Positions 50,195 to 58,688 of a stretch of 64,000 nucleotides of DNA are shown here, piece after piece. Origin of the DNA: Streptomyces sp. OR43 (GTDB lineage: Bacteria; Actinomycetota; Actinomycetes; Streptomycetales; Streptomycetaceae); the NCBI RefSeq assembly GCF_008042275.1, contig NZ_RDBK01000043.1:3569237-3633236 (forward strand), read 5' to 3'. The notes below the pieces were generated by a model that was given only the letters and a program-made list of their open reading frames with translations, was not told where the DNA came from and did no database searches. The position numbers were made by a program, and so were the translations under genes. Within the stretch, counting starts at the first letter, position 1, and each line of letters starts with the position of its first letter.

Positions 50195-50639
50195 GTGGTT
50201 TCCCCTCGTTTCGAGGACGTCGGGTGACGTCCGGGCAGCACCAAAGCTGGCAGCGAACTCGGCGGCGGAACAAGGTTTTTGGGACGGCTGGGACGGTGGG
50301 ACGCGGGCGGCGGGGCTGACGACGTGTTTCCGCTGCGGGCCGGGACGGGAACGGGACGAGCCCGCCGCCTACCGGTCCGGCGCAGGCCCCGTAGCGAAGG
50401 CGGTCGGGCACTCGGTCGTGTGGCGGTCGCGGAAGCCGGGCGGGTGGACGAGGGGTGATCTGCGCCTGATCCGTGCCCGCGAGGGCGCGCCTGATCTGGA
50501 CCTTTGCGTTCAGCGGAAAGGGTGTTGTCGCCTCCGACGGCGGACTGGAACGGTGGAATGGCTCAGCCATCGGCCGGAGGAGGGCGCCGAGCGAGCCGCA
50601 AGCGCGTCAGGCCGAGCGGGGGCGAGACGGGGGAGTGTC
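50195..50639. other. Divergent intergenic region without a clear gene
   Basis: About 445 bases between the secreted peptidoglycan-binding gene and the HTH-membrane gene. Short open frames exist in several phases but none has a good start or protein-like make-up. Promoters of both genes should be here; no consensus pair was recognised. Confidence 0.4.
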
Positions 50640-51269
50640 ATGGGGAGACATACGAAGGAGTCCGAGCGGTTGGCGGCCATGCTCAGGGCACTCAAGTGCC
50701 GTGCGGGTGTCAGCTACGAGGCACTGGCGAGGAGCACAGGAGTCAGCAGGTCCACCCTCCATCGCTACGGCACGGGCCGGCTGCCTGCTTCGTTCGGGCA
50801 TGTCCTCGCGTTCGGCAGAGCGTGTGGAGCGACGCGGGAGGAACTGCGCGAGCTGCACACGCTGTGGGCGCTGGCCACCGCGGGAGCGGACGCGACGCAC
50901 CGCGACCGGCAGGCTGGAGGAGGGCCGGGCAGCGGAGCGGACGGTGCGGGCGTGACGGATTCGACGGGCCGGCCGGCTACTCGTGAGGCGCCGATCGAGG
51001 TCCTGGCAGTGGCGCAGGAGACGCGGACGGGCGCGGACCCGACGGCGGAGCCGTGCACGGGTGCGAAACCGACGGCGGAGCCCCGGATCGCGGGGCGTAC
51101 GCGGAAACGGACACGTCTGCTGCTCGCGATCGCCGCGCTGCTGCTGGGCGGCTTCGCCTGGATCATCGGATGGGCCGGAGGAGGATGCCCGCGCTGTGGA
51201 GTCCGGCCAGGCGCGTGGCGGTCGGCGCCCAGCCGGTGGCGATGCTTCGCCACCGCCTCGGGTGGCTGA
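50640..51269 (+). CDS. XRE-type HTH protein with a C-terminal membrane helix
   Basis: A 209-residue protein. Residues 5-75 form an XRE-like HTH (V-S-Y-E-A-L-A-R-S-T-G-V-S-R-S-T-L-H-R-Y). A disordered linker with an internal P-T-A-E-P repeat follows, and one membrane helix lies at about 160-178 (L-L-L-A-I-A-A-L-L-L-G-G-F-A-W). In Streptomyces, proteins of this kind often continue with an extracellular peptidoglycan-binding domain. Here the frame ends after about 30 atypical residues rich in Cys, Trp and Arg, which may mark a frameshift. GGGGGAG precedes the ATG at 50640. It may sense the cell wall and regulate DNA from the membrane. Confidence 0.72.
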   Translation: MGRHTKESERLAAMLRALKCRAGVSYEALARSTGVSRSTLHRYGTGRLPASFGHVLAFGRACGATREELRELHTLWALATAGADATHRDRQAGGGPGSGADGAGVTDSTGRPATREAPIEVLAVAQETRTGADPTAEPCTGAKPTAEPRIAGRTRKRTRLLLAIAALLLGGFAWIIGWAGGGCPRCGVRPGAWRSAPSRWRCFATASGG

Positions 51270-51339
51270 CGTGCCGACCGACGCGTGGTCGTCCTCGCCG
51301 TCCGGTCACGCACGGGCCCGCGCTCCCCGGCTTCTCCTC

Positions 51340-51789
51340 TCAGGCGTCGCCGCGCGGCGCCTCGTCGTTCAGCGAGGCCAGTGTGGTGAGGATGTCCACG
51401 GCCCGTGCCCGTTCACCTTCCGGAAGTGATCCCAGAAGCAGCGCGTTGACGCGTTCCGCCGGGGCGATGAGGGAGTCGAGCAGCTCGGCTCCCTCATCGG
51501 TGAGACTCAGCAGCGTTCGCCGGCGGTCGTCGTCATCGCGCTCCTGGCTCACGAGGTTCTGGTCGACGAGGCGGCGGACCATCTGGTTCACGGTAGAACG
51601 GTCAAGTGAGGTCCGGCGCCCGACCGTCCGCTGATCGATGCCGGGGTCCCTGCTCAGGGCGTTGAGAACGGCGAACTTCTGAGAGGTGATCTCACGGGAC
51701 ACATGCTCGCTCCAGAGCGCCGTGTGCACCTGCTCGGCCCGCCTGATCAGATGGCCGATGTAGTGGGGCAGCTCCAGTGCGCGCGCCAC
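51340..51789 (-). CDS. MarR-family regulator at the end of the gentisate cluster
   Basis: A 149-residue MarR protein. The core has S-R-E-I-T-S-Q-K-F-A-V-L-N-A-L, the recognition region R-T-S-L-D-R-S-T-V-N-Q-M-V-R-R-L and the wing Q-E-R-D-D-D-D-R-R-R-T. The N-terminus (L-E-L-P-H-Y-I-G-H-L-I-R-R-A) is typical of MarR proteins that sense aromatic acids. The GTG at 51789 follows GGACGGAG; a longer frame to 51888 is less likely. It lies 107 bp after the FAH gene in the same direction and probably controls the gentisate genes. Confidence 0.85.
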   Translation of the reverse strand: MARALELPHYIGHLIRRAEQVHTALWSEHVSREITSQKFAVLNALSRDPGIDQRTVGRRTSLDRSTVNQMVRRLVDQNLVSQERDDDDRRRTLLSLTDEGAELLDSLIAPAERVNALLLGSLPEGERARAVDILTTLASLNDEAPRGDA

Positions 51790-51845
51790 AGCGCTCCGTC
51801 CATCGTTGTCGAGGGGGTACCGGCGAAGAAACAAACCACCGCTTA

Positions 51846-51853
51846 CCTTAAGG
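51846..51853. promoter_or_regulatory. Palindrome upstream of the MarR gene
   Basis: CCTTAAGG is a perfect 8-base palindrome inside an AT-richer patch between the FAH stop and the MarR start. It could be the core of an autoregulatory operator. Confidence 0.3.
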
Positions 51854-51896
51854 AGTCCGGAGAGGCCCGGCTGCGCCGCCTCGCGCATGGCCCTCC

Positions 51897-52769
51897 TCAG
51901 CGGCCCCGGCGCCCGGGGCGCCGCGCGTAGGGCACCGCCTTCGAGCCGTCGACGCCCACCTCCAGGCGGCCGATTCGCTCGATCTCCAGGACCACGCGGT
52001 CGCCGTGGCCGATCGGTCCCACCCCTGCCGGGGTTCCGGTCGCGATCACGTCGCCCGGATGCAGGGTCATGACGGACGAGGTGTAGGCGATCAGTTCGCG
52101 GACGCCGAAGATCAAGTCAGCCGTGTTCGTGCGTTGCCGGGTCGTGCCGCCGACGTCGCACCGCAGGCCCAGCGAGTCCGGGTCGGGGATCTCGTCCGCG
52201 GTGACGATCCAGGGCCCGATGGGTGTGAACGTGTCGAACGACTTGCGCGTGGAGCGGTCCTCGCCGGACCGGACGGTGATGTCCAGTACGCAGGTGTAGC
52301 CGAAGACGTAGTCCAGTGCCTCGTCCGCGGCGACGTGGTGGGCGGTACGCCCGATGACGACGCCCAGTTCGCCCTCCTGGTCGGTGCGCTTGTCGGTGTA
52401 GGGCAGCACGATGTCCTGGCCCGGGCCGATGACGGAGGAGTTGGCCTTGAGGAACACTCCGAGGTCGGCGACCGAGGTGGTGTACTCCATCTCGGCCTTG
52501 TGGTCGAGGTAGTTGACCGGCGCACCGATGATCTTGCCCGGTCGGGGCAGCGGGGCCTCCAGGACGGCGTCGCCGAGTGGGACGCGTGGGAGGCCCGTGA
52601 GACCGGCGGGTCCGGTCTGCGCCGCGCCGCTGCGGGCGACGTTCTCGATGTACTGGTGCAGCGCACCGGCCGCGCCGGGGTCACCGGTGGTGAGGTGCTG
52701 GGTCACGTCGATCAGTGCGTCGCCGTCGACGATCGCGAGGCGTCCGTCATTGAACAGGGCCAGCCGCAT
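51897..52769 (-). CDS. Fumarylacetoacetate hydrolase family protein (fumaryl/maleylpyruvate hydrolase)
   Basis: A 290-residue FAH-fold hydrolase. A small N-domain precedes the catalytic part with G-K-I-I-G-A-P-V-N-Y and the metal ligands in E-G-E-L-G-V-V-I-G and an Asp in Y-T-C-V-L-D-I-T. G-T-P-A-G-V-G-P-I-G near the end binds the substrate carboxylate. Beside gentisate dioxygenase it should split fumarylpyruvate, or maleylpyruvate directly, to pyruvate plus fumarate or maleate. AAGGAG precedes the ATG. It is third of the minus-strand catabolic genes. Confidence 0.9.
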   Translation of the reverse strand: MRLALFNDGRLAIVDGDALIDVTQHLTTGDPGAAGALHQYIENVARSGAAQTGPAGLTGLPRVPLGDAVLEAPLPRPGKIIGAPVNYLDHKAEMEYTTSVADLGVFLKANSSVIGPGQDIVLPYTDKRTDQEGELGVVIGRTAHHVAADEALDYVFGYTCVLDITVRSGEDRSTRKSFDTFTPIGPWIVTADEIPDPDSLGLRCDVGGTTRQRTNTADLIFGVRELIAYTSSVMTLHPGDVIATGTPAGVGPIGHGDRVVLEIERIGRLEVGVDGSKAVPYARRPGRRGR

Positions 52770-52850
52770 GGTGGGCTCCTTGGGAAGTTCCGGGAAGGGG
52801 ATTGCCGGGAAGTGAGGCGCCCGGGAAGCGAAGTACCCGGGTCGGTGGGT

Positions 52851-53891
52851 TCAGGCGCCGGGGTCCGCGGGTTCCGCGCGGTAGAGGCCGAGCGAGCGCA
52901 TGACGGGCTCGTCGCTGTACGAGAAGAGGACGGCATCCTGTGAGGACGAGCCGTTCAGATGGCGGTAGGAGGCCCAGCCCGGCACGGCGAAGGTGTCGTG
53001 CTCGGACCAGTCCAGCCGTACGCCGTCCACGATCGTGGCGCCCTCGCCGCGGACCACGTTGAAGACGGTGGACGCCGTGTGCCGGCGGCCGGCTCCCCGG
53101 AAGCCGGGACGCAGCCGCTGAACACGGCAGCCGAGGGTCGGCATGACCGGGCCGCCGGTCCACGGGTTGGTGTACTCCAGCACGATGCCGTCGACGTCGC
53201 TGCCGTGTGCGGTGTCGGCGATGGACGCCAGCGACCGCTCGGTCTCCTGCCAGGTGTAGCGGGTGACGGGGGAGCTGGGACCGTCCGGGGCGAGCCACAC
53301 GGGGTTGAGCCGGCCGTGGAGGAACTGCCTGCTGCCCGCGTCGTCGGCGCGGGTGACGGGCTGGAGGCGCTGGTGGTACTTCTCGTAGAAGCCGGCTTCC
53401 AGGGCATTGACCAGCGGGTAGTCCAGAGCGTCGAGCCAGATCATCGGCGCGTCGCCCTCGTGGGTGTGGTCGTGCCAGTGCCAGCCGGGCGTCAGCAGCA
53501 GATCCCCCGGAGCCATGAACACACGTTCGCCGTTCACCGTCGTCCACGCACCGCTGCCCTCCAGGACGAACCGGAAGGCGTTGGACGTGTGCCGGTGTGC
53601 CTGGGCCGTCTCGCCGGGCAGGATGATCTGGAGCCCCGCGTACAGCGTGTTGACGGTGGCCGGGGGATCGGTCAGGCCGGGGTTGACGAGCATGAGGACC
53701 CGCCGCTCGGCTTCTTCCAGGGAGAGGGTCTCGGAGAAGTGCAGCAGATGGGGCCGCAGTTGCCGCCAGCTCCACCGGTAGGGCACGGCGCGGCTCCGGG
53801 GTTCGGCGGGGAACAGGTTGCCGTAGAAGCGCCATAGCGGAGCGGCCCCGAGCGCGGGCAGGGCCTCGTAGGCGAGATCGTCCGTCGTCAT
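52851..53891 (-). CDS. Gentisate 1,2-dioxygenase
   Basis: A 346-residue double-cupin dioxygenase that opens gentisate to maleylpyruvate with Fe(II) and O2. The first cupin has Q-A-H-R-H-T-S-N-A-F-R-F (H99, H101) and the third iron ligand in the W-H-W-H-D-H-T-H stretch. The second cupin (about 255-330) has the R-H-T-A-S-T-V-F-N-V-V-R-G-E-G motif but only part of the ligand set. Length and motif order match the gentisate/1-hydroxy-2-naphthoate dioxygenase family. CAGGAGG precedes the ATG at 53891. It lies between the monooxygenase and the FAH hydrolase, giving two successive steps. Confidence 0.9.
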   Translation of the reverse strand: MTTDDLAYEALPALGAAPLWRFYGNLFPAEPRSRAVPYRWSWRQLRPHLLHFSETLSLEEAERRVLMLVNPGLTDPPATVNTLYAGLQIILPGETAQAHRHTSNAFRFVLEGSGAWTTVNGERVFMAPGDLLLTPGWHWHDHTHEGDAPMIWLDALDYPLVNALEAGFYEKYHQRLQPVTRADDAGSRQFLHGRLNPVWLAPDGPSSPVTRYTWQETERSLASIADTAHGSDVDGIVLEYTNPWTGGPVMPTLGCRVQRLRPGFRGAGRRHTASTVFNVVRGEGATIVDGVRLDWSEHDTFAVPGWASYRHLNGSSSQDAVLFSYSDEPVMRSLGLYRAEPADPGA

Positions 53892-53914
53892 GTCGTCCTC
53901 CTGCTGGTTCGGGA

Positions 53915-55129
53915 TCACGGGGCGGTGACGGGCGCCGGGGCCGGCGTCCACACCCAGGACACGTCGTCGAAGTCGTCGGGCCCCCGTGAGGCGAAGAGCG
54001 CGTTGCGCAGCGTGGCTCCCATGCCTTCCAGGTGACAGATCTCGCCGAAGCGGCGGGCGCCGGTCTGGATGCGGGCCGCTCGCTCCCGGCGCTGACCGGC
54101 GTACGCGGCGAAGGCGTCGGCCGGATCGGCGAACCGGCCGAGTGCCCGGCCGAGTGCGACGGCGTCCTCCAGTGCCTGGCAGGCGCCCTGGGCCAGGTAC
54201 TGCAGCATCGGATGCGCGGCGTCGCCCAGCAGAGCGATCCGGCCGTGCACCCACTGGTCGGTGGGAAGGCGGTCGAACAGCGGCCAGCGCCGGTCCCGCG
54301 CAATGAGCGGCAGGGCGTCACGCACGGTGCGGCAGGCCCCGGAGAAGCGTTCCTCCAGCTCGGCCTCGGTGCCCCAGGCGTCCGAGTCCGGCGTGTAGTG
54401 GTCGCTCTCGAAGACGGCCACCTGGTTGTAGAGCTCGCCGCGCCGGACCGGGTACTGCACCAGGTGCATCCGCGGCCCGGCCCAGACCATCACGGCCTCG
54501 GAGGCGGCGTGCTGCGACATCCGGCCCGTCATCTGGTCCGTGGGAAGGGCGCCGCGGAACGCCACGTATCGCGAGCAGACCGGCTCACCGTCGCCGACGA
54601 GGGCCCGGCGCAGTCGCGAGTGCAGTCCGTCCGCGGCCACGACGGCGTCGGCGGTCAGTTCCGGGGGGCTCCCGGCGAAGTGCAGACGTACCCCCGACCC
54701 GTCCTGTTCGGCGTGCGTGACCGTGTGCCCGGTGCGCAAGGTGACGGAAGGGTGTTCCTGGCAGGCCGAAAGGAGCGCCGCGTGCAGATCCGTGCGGTGG
54801 GTGACCAGGTAGGGATGCGTGAAACGCCCGGTGTACGCCGCGCTCCGCAGATCGAGCGAGGTGATCTGGTCTCCGCTCAGGGCGTCCATCATCACGAGCC
54901 GGGGCGGTGCGACCGCGGTGCGCCGGACGGCGCCCAGCACACCCAGCTCGTCGAGAGCGTGGGAGGCGTTGGGAGCGAGCTGGAGTCCGGCGCCGATCTC
55001 CGTGAACCGGGCGGCTTGTTCCACCAGGGTCACGTGATGACCGGCGCGTGCGATTGACAGCGCGGCGGCCAGGCCTCCGATACCGCCGCCGACCACGGCG
55101 ACGCGATGGGGAACAGGGGTCAGGGACAT
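53915..55129 (-). CDS. 3-hydroxybenzoate 6-hydroxylase-like FAD monooxygenase
   Basis: A 404-residue flavin monooxygenase (group A). The FAD loop is V-V-G-G-G-I-G-G-L-A-A-A at the N-terminus, A-A-D-G-L-H-S-R-L-R is the middle motif, and G-D-A-A-H-P-M-L-Q-Y-L-A-Q-G-A is the FAD-ribityl motif in the form typical of 3-hydroxybenzoate 6-hydroxylases (and related salicylate 5-type enzymes). It would make gentisate with NADH and O2. AAGGAGG stands just before the ATG at 55129, 23 bp separate it from the dioxygenase, and the three catabolic genes read as one unit. Confidence 0.88.
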   Translation of the reverse strand: MSLTPVPHRVAVVGGGIGGLAAALSIARAGHHVTLVEQAARFTEIGAGLQLAPNASHALDELGVLGAVRRTAVAPPRLVMMDALSGDQITSLDLRSAAYTGRFTHPYLVTHRTDLHAALLSACQEHPSVTLRTGHTVTHAEQDGSGVRLHFAGSPPELTADAVVAADGLHSRLRRALVGDGEPVCSRYVAFRGALPTDQMTGRMSQHAASEAVMVWAGPRMHLVQYPVRRGELYNQVAVFESDHYTPDSDAWGTEAELEERFSGACRTVRDALPLIARDRRWPLFDRLPTDQWVHGRIALLGDAAHPMLQYLAQGACQALEDAVALGRALGRFADPADAFAAYAGQRRERAARIQTGARRFGEICHLEGMGATLRNALFASRGPDDFDDVSWVWTPAPAPVTAP

Positions 55130-55200
55130 AGGGCCTCCTTGGTCAGGGGTGCGGGGCACCGCATGCAGGCGGGGCGAGAACATCGCAGTGATCCGTGGAG

Positions 55201-55209
55201 CAATCATTG
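55201..55209. promoter_or_regulatory. Palindrome in the promoter region of the gentisate genes
   Basis: CAATCATTG is a perfect short palindrome within an AT-rich patch (55195-55235), about 75 bases upstream of the monooxygenase start. TGATC and GATCA pieces flank it. It is a possible site for the MarR or LysR regulator. Confidence 0.3.
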
Positions 55210-55344
55210 GTGTACTGATCATGTGGGTAAGGTGCTGCCCCGGTCTCAGCGACGGGGCGGAGGAGATGTGGTGTGGCCGGCCGGCAGCCGTGCGGCTCCG
55301 CCGGTGCGCGAGGGGGGGCGGCGACCACCTCGCGGCGTGATCGT

Positions 55345-56109
55345 CTACCCGGGATCGGCGGGGCGCAGGGCGTCGGATACGGACTTGACGCCGCCGTGCG
55401 CCGTGAGGCCGCCGTCGACGGGGATCTCGGCACCGGTGATGAACGACGACCGGTCGGACAGCAGGAAGACCACGAGAGGCGCGACCTCCTCGACGGTTCC
55501 GGTCCGCCCCAGCGGGGTCTCGCGGATGTTCGCCTCCCGGAAGGCCGGGGAGGCGGAGGCGGTCATCTCGGTCTCGATGTAGCCCGGGTGGATCGTGTTG
55601 ACGCGGATCCCGCGGGGCCCGAGCTCCAGTGCCGCCGTCTTCGAGAGGCCCCGCAGGGCCCACTTGCTGGTCGTGTAGGCGACCGGGTAGTGGGCGGTGA
55701 GGGCCGCGGTGGAGCCCACGTTCACGATGGAGGAACCCGGCGGCATCAGGGGTGTCAGATGCTGCATACCGAGAAGCGGGCCGGTGACGTTGACCGCGTG
55801 AACGCGCGCCATGTCCTCGGGGCGTACGTCACCGACGCGGGCGCGCCACGTGATGCCGGCGTTGTTGACCAGCCCGTGCACGTGCCCGTACGTCTGCCGC
55901 AACTCGGCGGCGAGCGCGGTCCAGTCCTTCTCGCTGGTGACGTCCAGACGCCGGCAGCCGCCCACGGGTTCCAGGTCGGTCGCGATGACCTGGGCGCCTT
56001 CGCGGGCCAGGGCGGCGGCCTCGGCCGCACCCTGGCCGCGGGCCGCTCCGGTGACGACGACGACCTTGCCGTCCAGGGCCATGGGGTGCGGTACGGGTTT
56101 CACGGACAT
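55345..56109 (-). CDS. Short-chain dehydrogenase/reductase in the gentisate cluster
   Basis: A 254-residue classical SDR. T-G-A-A-R-G-Q-G-A-A is the cofactor loop, N-N-A-G-I-T the structural motif, V-N-V-G-S-T-A-A the catalytic Ser strand, and Y-T-T-S-K the Tyr-Lys pair. An acidic residue after the second strand (A-T-D-L-E-P) points to NAD rather than NADP. It may oxidise a hydroxybenzyl alcohol or similar compound feeding the gentisate route. CAGGAGG precedes the ATG. It is separated from the monooxygenase by about 215 bases and is divergent from the LysR gene. Confidence 0.85.
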   Translation of the reverse strand: MSVKPVPHPMALDGKVVVVTGAARGQGAAEAAALAREGAQVIATDLEPVGGCRRLDVTSEKDWTALAAELRQTYGHVHGLVNNAGITWRARVGDVRPEDMARVHAVNVTGPLLGMQHLTPLMPPGSSIVNVGSTAALTAHYPVAYTTSKWALRGLSKTAALELGPRGIRVNTIHPGYIETEMTASASPAFREANIRETPLGRTGTVEEVAPLVVFLLSDRSSFITGAEIPVDGGLTAHGGVKSVSDALRPADPG

Positions 56110-56152
56110 GTCCTCCTGATTGCGATGGGACTAATCTGGACCCCGCACCGAT

Positions 56153-56169
56153 AATCAGGGAAATTGATT
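56153..56169. promoter_or_regulatory. LysR-type inverted repeat
   Basis: AATCA-GGGAAAT-TGATT is a perfect inverted repeat with the T-N11-A form expected of LysR boxes. It lies in the divergent region between the SDR and LysR genes, about 45 bases from the SDR start codon. Confidence 0.5.
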
Positions 56170-56235
56170 CTGTGGATGGCCGCCATCCGCGCCTTGTATA
56201 CCTGCCGGTCGGTGACCTACCGCAGAGGGAAATCC

Positions 56236-57165
56236 GTGAATCTGGCCCGTCTCGATCTGAACCTCGTCGTCGCCCTTCGCGCTCTCCTCGAAGAGCGCAA
56301 CGTCACCCGCGCCGGGGAGCGCGTCGGGCTGAGCCAGCCCGCGATGAGCGCTGCCCTGGCCCGGCTGCGCCGGCACTTCGACGACGACCTGCTGGCCCGT
56401 GTGGGCGGCCACTACGAGCTCACCGCACTCGGCCAGGTCCTGCTGGCCCGCACCGCCACCGCCTACGAGGTGATGGAACGGCTCTTCGCCAGCCAGGCCG
56501 CGTTCGATCCGGTGAGCGAGACGCGCGAGTTCAAGATCGTGGCGTCCGACTACGCGGTCGCCGTGTTCGGCGCGGAACTCGCCCGGGTCGTGCACGAGGA
56601 GGCTCCGGGGATCCGGCTGCGTTTCACCCAGACCCCGACCACCGTGGTCGACGAGACGGCCACCCTGCTCAGCACCACCGACGGACTTCTCATGCCGCAC
56701 GGTGTCATCAGCGACTTTCCCGCCACCGACCTCTACGAGGACCGCTGGGTCTTCCTCGTCGCCGACGGCCACCCGAGCGTCGGCGACCGGCTCACCCGGG
56801 AGGATCTCGGGCGGCTGCCGTGGGTGACCTACCAACGGACCTACGACGCGCCGGCCGTTCGCCAGTTGGGCATGCTCGGCATCGAGCCGCGCGTGGAAGT
56901 CTCCGTCGACAACTTCCAGCTGCTGCCCATGCTGGTGGAGCGGACTCAGCGCATCACCCTGATCCAGGCGCGCCTCGCCCGCCTCCTCGCCCCGCTTGCC
57001 GCGGTCCACGTCGTCGAGCCGCCGTACGAGGCGGTCCCGCTGCGGGAGGCGCTCTGGTGGCACCCCGTGCACACGCACGACGCCGCCCACATCTGGCTCC
57101 GTGAGACGACCGCCCGGGTGGGCCGCGGCATGGCCGACGCACCCGCGGCCCACCCGGGCTTGTGA
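56236..57165 (+). CDS. LysR-family regulator of the aromatic catabolic cluster (NodD-like)
   Basis: A 309-residue LysR protein. The N-terminal HTH reads N-L-A-R-L-D-L-N-L-V-V-A-L-R-A-L-L-E then G-L-S-Q-P-A-M-S-A-A-L-A-R-L-R; the co-inducer domain follows from residue 90. The T-R-E-F-K-I-V-A-S-D-Y strand places it with NodD/NahR-like regulators, which answer to aromatic compounds. GAGGGA lies before the GTG at 56236, chosen over an ATG at 56164 that would overlap the binding site. It should activate the SDR and perhaps the gentisate genes in the presence of hydroxybenzoate. Confidence 0.88.
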   Translation: MNLARLDLNLVVALRALLEERNVTRAGERVGLSQPAMSAALARLRRHFDDDLLARVGGHYELTALGQVLLARTATAYEVMERLFASQAAFDPVSETREFKIVASDYAVAVFGAELARVVHEEAPGIRLRFTQTPTTVVDETATLLSTTDGLLMPHGVISDFPATDLYEDRWVFLVADGHPSVGDRLTREDLGRLPWVTYQRTYDAPAVRQLGMLGIEPRVEVSVDNFQLLPMLVERTQRITLIQARLARLLAPLAAVHVVEPPYEAVPLREALWWHPVHTHDAAHIWLRETTARVGRGMADAPAAHPGL

Positions 57166-57488
57166 CGACGGGGCCCGCCGTGGGCCCGCGGATTCTCCCG
57201 CCGGGACGCCATCCACGGCCCGGATCACGGCGATCGGGAACCCGGATGACGTCGGGGCTGGTCAACGCGGCACCACGGAACGCACAGTTGGCGGCATGAG
57301 ATACCTCCCTTGCCCCGCACCCCCGAGAAGTGATCCCGCACCCCCGAGAAGTGATCCCGCACCCCCGAGAAGTGATTCTGCTGTGCCGCGGCATGCCCTC
57401 GCCGGACCGAGTGGCGCACCACGGCGGGAAGGGGGGCGCCTTCGCCCCCGGCCCCCGTCCTCCGCGGAGCGGTAGCGCTGCCCTTGGC
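57166..57488. other. Convergent spacer with a triple repeat
   Basis: This is the spacer between the converging LysR and LacI genes. GGGCCC-GCCGT-GGGCCC at 57171-57187 may serve as a terminator. Three identical 21-bp units fill 57314-57376. No gene is supported. Confidence 0.45.
57314..57376. repeat. Three perfect 21-bp tandem repeats
   Basis: Three contiguous identical copies (57314-57334, 57335-57355, 57356-57376) each read CCCGCACCCCCGAG followed by AAGTGAT. The perfect identity suggests recent expansion. The unit is not palindromic. Confidence 0.9.
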
Positions 57489-58538
57489 TCAAGCCGTCCG
57501 TACGGCGGTAGTGCTGCCGCGGACCACCAGCCTCGGCGTCATGGACGTCTGCATGGACCTGTCCCGCCGGCCTTCCACGCGCTCGATCAGCATGCGCGCG
57601 GCGGACGACCCCATGGTGTGCCCGGCCTGATCGACGCTGGTGAGCTGGACGGGAGCCAGGGCGGCGAGCGCGGTGTTGTTGTAACCGACGAGCGAGAGGT
57701 CACCGGGGATGCGGAGGCCGAGTTCGTGGGCCGCGCGGTAGATGCCGAGCGCGGCGACGTCGGCGCCGGTCATGATGGCGGTCGGCGGCCGTTCCGCGGT
57801 CAGCAGGGTCATTCCCGCCTTGAAGCCGCCGTCGTCGGAGTACGCGGCGTGATGCACACTCATGTGCCCCGAGAGGCCGTGCCGTTCCATGGCTGCCCGG
57901 TATCCGCCGGTCAGGACGGTCTCGGGGGTGAGTTTCCACTGATTGGCCCGGGTGCCCGGGGCGGAGACCAGGGCGATGTCCCGGTGACCGAGCGACACCA
58001 GATGGTCCACGACCAGTCCAGCGCCGGTGTCGTCGGCGTCGACCACGGAGTCGTGGGTGTCGGCGCTGTCGTGGTGGCCGATGACCACGGTGGGCGTGGC
58101 CGCCGCCGTCGCCAGCACCTCGGAGCGCGAGGTCCCCGGAGCGATGAGGATCAGTCCGTCCATCTGGCGGTCGACCAGGGCCCGGATGGTCTTGGCCTGT
58201 TCCCCGGGATCGAAGCCGGCCGCACCGATCAGTACCGTGTACTCGCCGTCACGTAGCTCCTCCTGGATCCCGTCGAGGATGTCCGCGAAGAAGGCGTTCC
58301 GGACGTTGTCCAGGAGAACCCCGATGGTGTAAGTCCGCCCCCGCATCCCGCGCGCCGCCGCGTGCGGACGGTAGTCCAGTTCGGCGATGGCCGCCCGGAC
58401 CTTCTCCTGCATGGCCGGACTCACGCCGTAGGCGTTGCGCATCACCTTGGAAACCGCGGCCACCGACACCCCGGCGTGCCGCGCCACGTCCGTGATGGTC
58501 ACCCGTTTGTTCTGCTTGCCCGCAGCAGGCCCGCCCAT
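57489..58538 (-). CDS. LacI-family repressor of the rhamnoside operon
   Basis: A 349-residue LacI/GalR regulator. The HTH and hinge are V-T-I-T-D-V-A-R-H-A-G-V-S-V-A-A-V-S-K-V and Y-R-P-H-A-A-A-R-G-M. The sugar-binding domain follows, with I-G-V-L-L-D-N-V-R-N-A-F-F and V-G-Y-N-N-T-A-L near 280. The start at ATG 58538 is preferred to the ATG two codons earlier because the GGAG site is then 8 bases away. It is divergent from the solute-binding gene, and two palindromes lie between. The inducer is expected to be a rhamnose-containing sugar. Confidence 0.9.
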   Translation of the reverse strand: MGGPAAGKQNKRVTITDVARHAGVSVAAVSKVMRNAYGVSPAMQEKVRAAIAELDYRPHAAARGMRGRTYTIGVLLDNVRNAFFADILDGIQEELRDGEYTVLIGAAGFDPGEQAKTIRALVDRQMDGLILIAPGTSRSEVLATAAATPTVVIGHHDSADTHDSVVDADDTGAGLVVDHLVSLGHRDIALVSAPGTRANQWKLTPETVLTGGYRAAMERHGLSGHMSVHHAAYSDDGGFKAGMTLLTAERPPTAIMTGADVAALGIYRAAHELGLRIPGDLSLVGYNNTALAALAPVQLTSVDQAGHTMGSSAARMLIERVEGRRDRSMQTSMTPRLVVRGSTTAVRTA

Positions 58539-58568
58539 CGTCATTACTCCGCTTCTCGTCGCTGTTGG

Positions 58569-58582
58569 TGTAACGGTCTACA
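58569..58582. promoter_or_regulatory. LacI-type palindrome near the lacI-like gene
   Basis: TGTA-ACGGTC-TACA is an inverted repeat close to the TGTAACCGGTTACA-like sites used by many LacI-family proteins. It lies 30 bases before the regulator's start, suiting autoregulation. Confidence 0.45.
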
Positions 58583-58642
58583 TGATGATGCCTGAGTTTC
58601 CTCCAGGATACCGCCGCATTGCCTGTGTTACAGCTCCGTGTC

Positions 58643-58671
58643 TTGACGGATGAGGAACGGCGGTGCAGGGT
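58643..58671 (+). promoter_or_regulatory. Predicted promoter of the rhamnoside operon
   Basis: TTGACG (58643-58648), 17 bases and CAGGGT (58666-58671) form a reasonable vegetative promoter. Transcription would start about 18 bases before the GGAGAA palindrome. Confidence 0.5.
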
Positions 58672-58688
58672 GTTGCCCACTTCGTGAT

